Source: Pandoraea norimbergensis (GTDB lineage: Bacteria > Pseudomonadota > Gammaproteobacteria > Burkholderiales > Burkholderiaceae). Taken from it: a DNA stretch of 64,000 bases. The notes beneath the pieces were generated by a model, which worked only from the letters and a program-made list of their open reading frames with translations, had not been told where the DNA came from and did no database searches. The stretch covers positions 2,852,001 to 2,916,000 of the forward strand of contig NZ_CP013480.3 of NCBI RefSeq assembly GCF_001465545.3, written 5' to 3'. The translations under genes were made by a program, and so were the position numbers. Below, in pieces: positions 62,308 through 64,000 of the stretch (its first letter is position 1; every line of letters begins with the position of its first letter).

Positions 62308-64000
62308 ATGGATAAAACGGACAACAAGACGACGCCTGATGGCGGCCGCAAGCCCTTCTCACGACGCAAATTCATTGCCGCCGCAGTAGGGGCCGCCGCC
62401 GTCTGGGGCGGATACTCGTACCTGTTTGGTAGTCAGTATCGTGCCGCCAAGGCAGATCGCAAGGTTGACGTGCTGCTCATCGGCGGCGGCATCATGAGCG
62501 CAACGCTGGGTGTTTATCTGTCCGAATTGGAGCCGAACTGGACCTTCGAGGTCTTCGAGCGCCTGGACAAGGTTGCTGAAGAAAGCTCGAACGGCTGGAA
62601 TAACGCCGGCACCGGACACTCGGCGCTTTGTGAGTTGAACTACACCCCGATGGACGACAAGGGCAATGTTCATATCACGCAGGCCATCGGCATCAACGAG
62701 AATTTCCAGATTTCGCGCCAGTTCTGGTCGCATCAGGTGCGCAAAGGCGTGCTTGGCAACCCGCGTGAGTTCATCAACTCGACACCGCACATGAATCTTG
62801 TCTTCGGACAGGAGAACCGCGAGTTCATCCGCAAGCGCGTGGAGGCATTGAAGGCGTCGCCGCTGTTTGCCGGGATGGAAATGACGACCGACCCGGCGAA
62901 GATCGCCGAGTGGATTCCGATCATGATGGAAGGCCGCAAGCCGGAGGAAGTCGTTACCGCCACGCGCTCGCCGCTCGGTACCGACGTGAATCTGGGCGAA
63001 ATCACGCGCCAGTTCTACAAGCATCTCAGCGGCAATTCGGTCAAGGTGACGACCGGGTACGAAGTACGCTCGATCACGCGTAACGAAGATGGCTCGTGGC
63101 GTGTGTCCGCCTTCGACGTCAACGACAGCTCGAAGATCCAGACGGTCGATGCGAAGACGCTGTTCATCGGTGCGGGTGGCGCTGCTTTGCCGCTGCTGCA
63201 ACTGTCGGGCATTCCGGAAGGCAAGCAATACGGCGGTTTCCCGGTCGGTGGCGAGTTCCTGGTGACGGACAAGCCCGAGATTGCCTCGCGCCATCTGGCA
63301 AAGGTCTACGGTCTCGCGGATACCGGCTCGCCTCCCATGTCGGTGCCCCATCTGGATACCCGCGTGCTCGATGGCAAGAAGGTCATCCTGTTTGGACCGT
63401 TCGCGACGTGGTCGAGCAAGTTCCTCAAGAACGGCTCTTACTTCGATCTGGCCAAGGCAACGACGCCGTCCAACGTGATTCCGCAGTTGCAGGTCGGTGC
63501 CCATGAGTTTGCGCTCGTGAAGTATCTGGCGCAGCAGTTGGCGTTGTCGCAATCGCAAAAGATGGATGCGCTGCGTCACTATATGCCTGAGGCCAAGGAC
63601 GCTGACTGGCGTCTGTGGGAAGCCGGTCAGCGTGTGCAGATCATCAAGAACGATCCGGTGAAGGGCGGCATTCTGAAGCTCGGCACGGAAGTCGTGGTGT
63701 CGGCAGATCGCTCGGTGTCGGCGCTGTTGGGTGCGTCGCCGGGTGGCTCGACCTCGCCGGCGATCATGCTGTCGCTGCTGGAGCGTGTGTTCCCCGATCA
63801 GATGAAAACGTCTGCGTGGCAGCAAAAGATTCGTGAGATCGTGCCCAGCTACGGCAAGAAGCTCAACGAAAATCCGGAGTTGCTGGCGAAAGAATGGGCG
63901 AGCACGGCCGAAACGCTGCAACTCGCCATCGCGTCGCCTAGCCTTGATGGGTTCGTCCCGAACACTGCACCGGTCGCGAATCCGGGCGTGATCAAGAAAG
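62308..64000 (+). CDS. mqo: Malate:quinone oxidoreductase, 3' truncated, with twin-arginine N terminus
   Basis: The reading frame starts at ATG 62308 and runs past the right edge, with 564 residues visible, so little of the C terminus is missing. Mqo family motifs are VDVLLIGGGIMSATLGVYL (FAD Rossmann), SSNGWNNAGTGHSALCELNYTP (read in parts), FVFGQENREF-like LVFGQENREFI, FIGAGGAALPLLQLSG and LLGASPGGSTSPAIML. It oxidises malate to oxaloacetate and passes electrons to quinone at the inner membrane. Unusually, the N terminus carries about 50 extra residues with SRRKFIAAAVGAAAVWGG, a convincing Tat motif plus hydrophobic segment. That would export or anchor an enzyme that is normally a cytoplasmic-face peripheral protein. 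Confidence 0.93.
   Translation, partial: MDKTDNKTTPDGGRKPFSRRKFIAAAVGAAAVWGGYSYLFGSQYRAAKADRKVDVLLIGGGIMSATLGVYLSELEPNWTFEVFERLDKVAEESSNGWNNAGTGHSALCELNYTPMDDKGNVHITQAIGINENFQISRQFWSHQVRKGVLGNPREFINSTPHMNLVFGQENREFIRKRVEALKASPLFAGMEMTTDPAKIAEWIPIMMEGRKPEEVVTATRSPLGTDVNLGEITRQFYKHLSGNSVKVTTGYEVRSITRNEDGSWRVSAFDVNDSSKIQTVDAKTLFIGAGGAALPLLQLSGIPEGKQYGGFPVGGEFLVTDKPEIASRHLAKVYGLADTGSPPMSVPHLDTRVLDGKKVILFGPFATWSSKFLKNGSYFDLAKATTPSNVIPQLQVGAHEFALVKYLAQQLALSQSQKMDALRHYMPEAKDADWRLWEAGQRVQIIKNDPVKGGILKLGTEVVVSADRSVSALLGASPGGSTSPAIMLSLLERVFPDQMKTSAWQQKIREIVPSYGKKLNENPELLAKEWASTAETLQLAIASPSLDGFVPNTAPVANPGVIKK

Noticed and set aside
1..64000. tRNA, rRNA, CRISPR arrays, insertion sequences, integrases
   Set aside because: None recognised on either strand; the only tandem repeat found is the 9-base unit at 51701-51736.

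Overview
The window comes from a GC-rich beta-proteobacterium of the Burkholderiales. The evidence is the coding style, a Burkholderia-type porin, AAHS-type aromatic transport and the overall gene families. Pandoraea or a close relative is plausible, but that is inference because there is no rRNA or other marker gene.

Bases 1-35425 (+ strand) are most of a nonribosomal-peptide siderophore cluster that runs off the left edge. The order is: a left-truncated NRPS ending in a fused Fe(II)/2-oxoglutarate beta-hydroxylase; a small Asp-loading NRPS with a degenerate condensation domain; a TonB-dependent siderophore receptor behind a Fur-box-like site; a four-module NRPS with a terminal thioesterase; a PvdQ-type acylase lipoprotein; FhuD/FhuB/FhuC-like iron-siderophore import genes; a PvdE-like peptide exporter; and a 4'-phosphopantetheinyl transferase. 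Read in gene order, the adenylation pockets predict X - (beta-OH-)Asp - Gly - X' - Gly - Z. X and X' have acidic pockets suited to a basic or basic-derived residue. Genes that would make the other iron ligands (ornithine N-hydroxylase, formyl/acyl transferase, graminine enzymes), an MbtH protein and a sigma factor are not in the window. The acylase is fused in frame to a complete two-repeat HemS/HmuS-like haem-utilisation fold. This is the most unusual object in the window.

Bases 35441-44433 are mainly on the minus strand: a phosphodiesterase-like exported enzyme, a second TonB-dependent receptor and its own ExbB-ExbD-TonB energising complex. A PAP2 acid phosphatase diverges from it on the plus strand. 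An OmpR-type two-component system follows.

Bases 44603-52632 hold a FadR-type GntR regulator, a TauD/TfdA-family dioxygenase, a polar amino-acid ABC importer, a clear intrinsic terminator, and a TauABC/SsuABC-type sulfonate-like importer. Shared GTATAC-type dyads suggest that the GntR protein controls itself and the dioxygenase operon.

Bases 52655-54446 are a divergent HxlR regulator and NmrA-like oxidoreductase pair with ATAAGAG operators. Bases 54485-62013 are an aromatic-catabolism operon (flavin monooxygenase, MFS transporter, FAH-family hydrolase, extradiol-type VOC protein, porin) with a divergent LysR regulator. The window ends in a right-truncated malate:quinone oxidoreductase with an N-terminal twin-arginine motif. 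I saw no tRNA, rRNA, CRISPR array, insertion sequence or phage gene.
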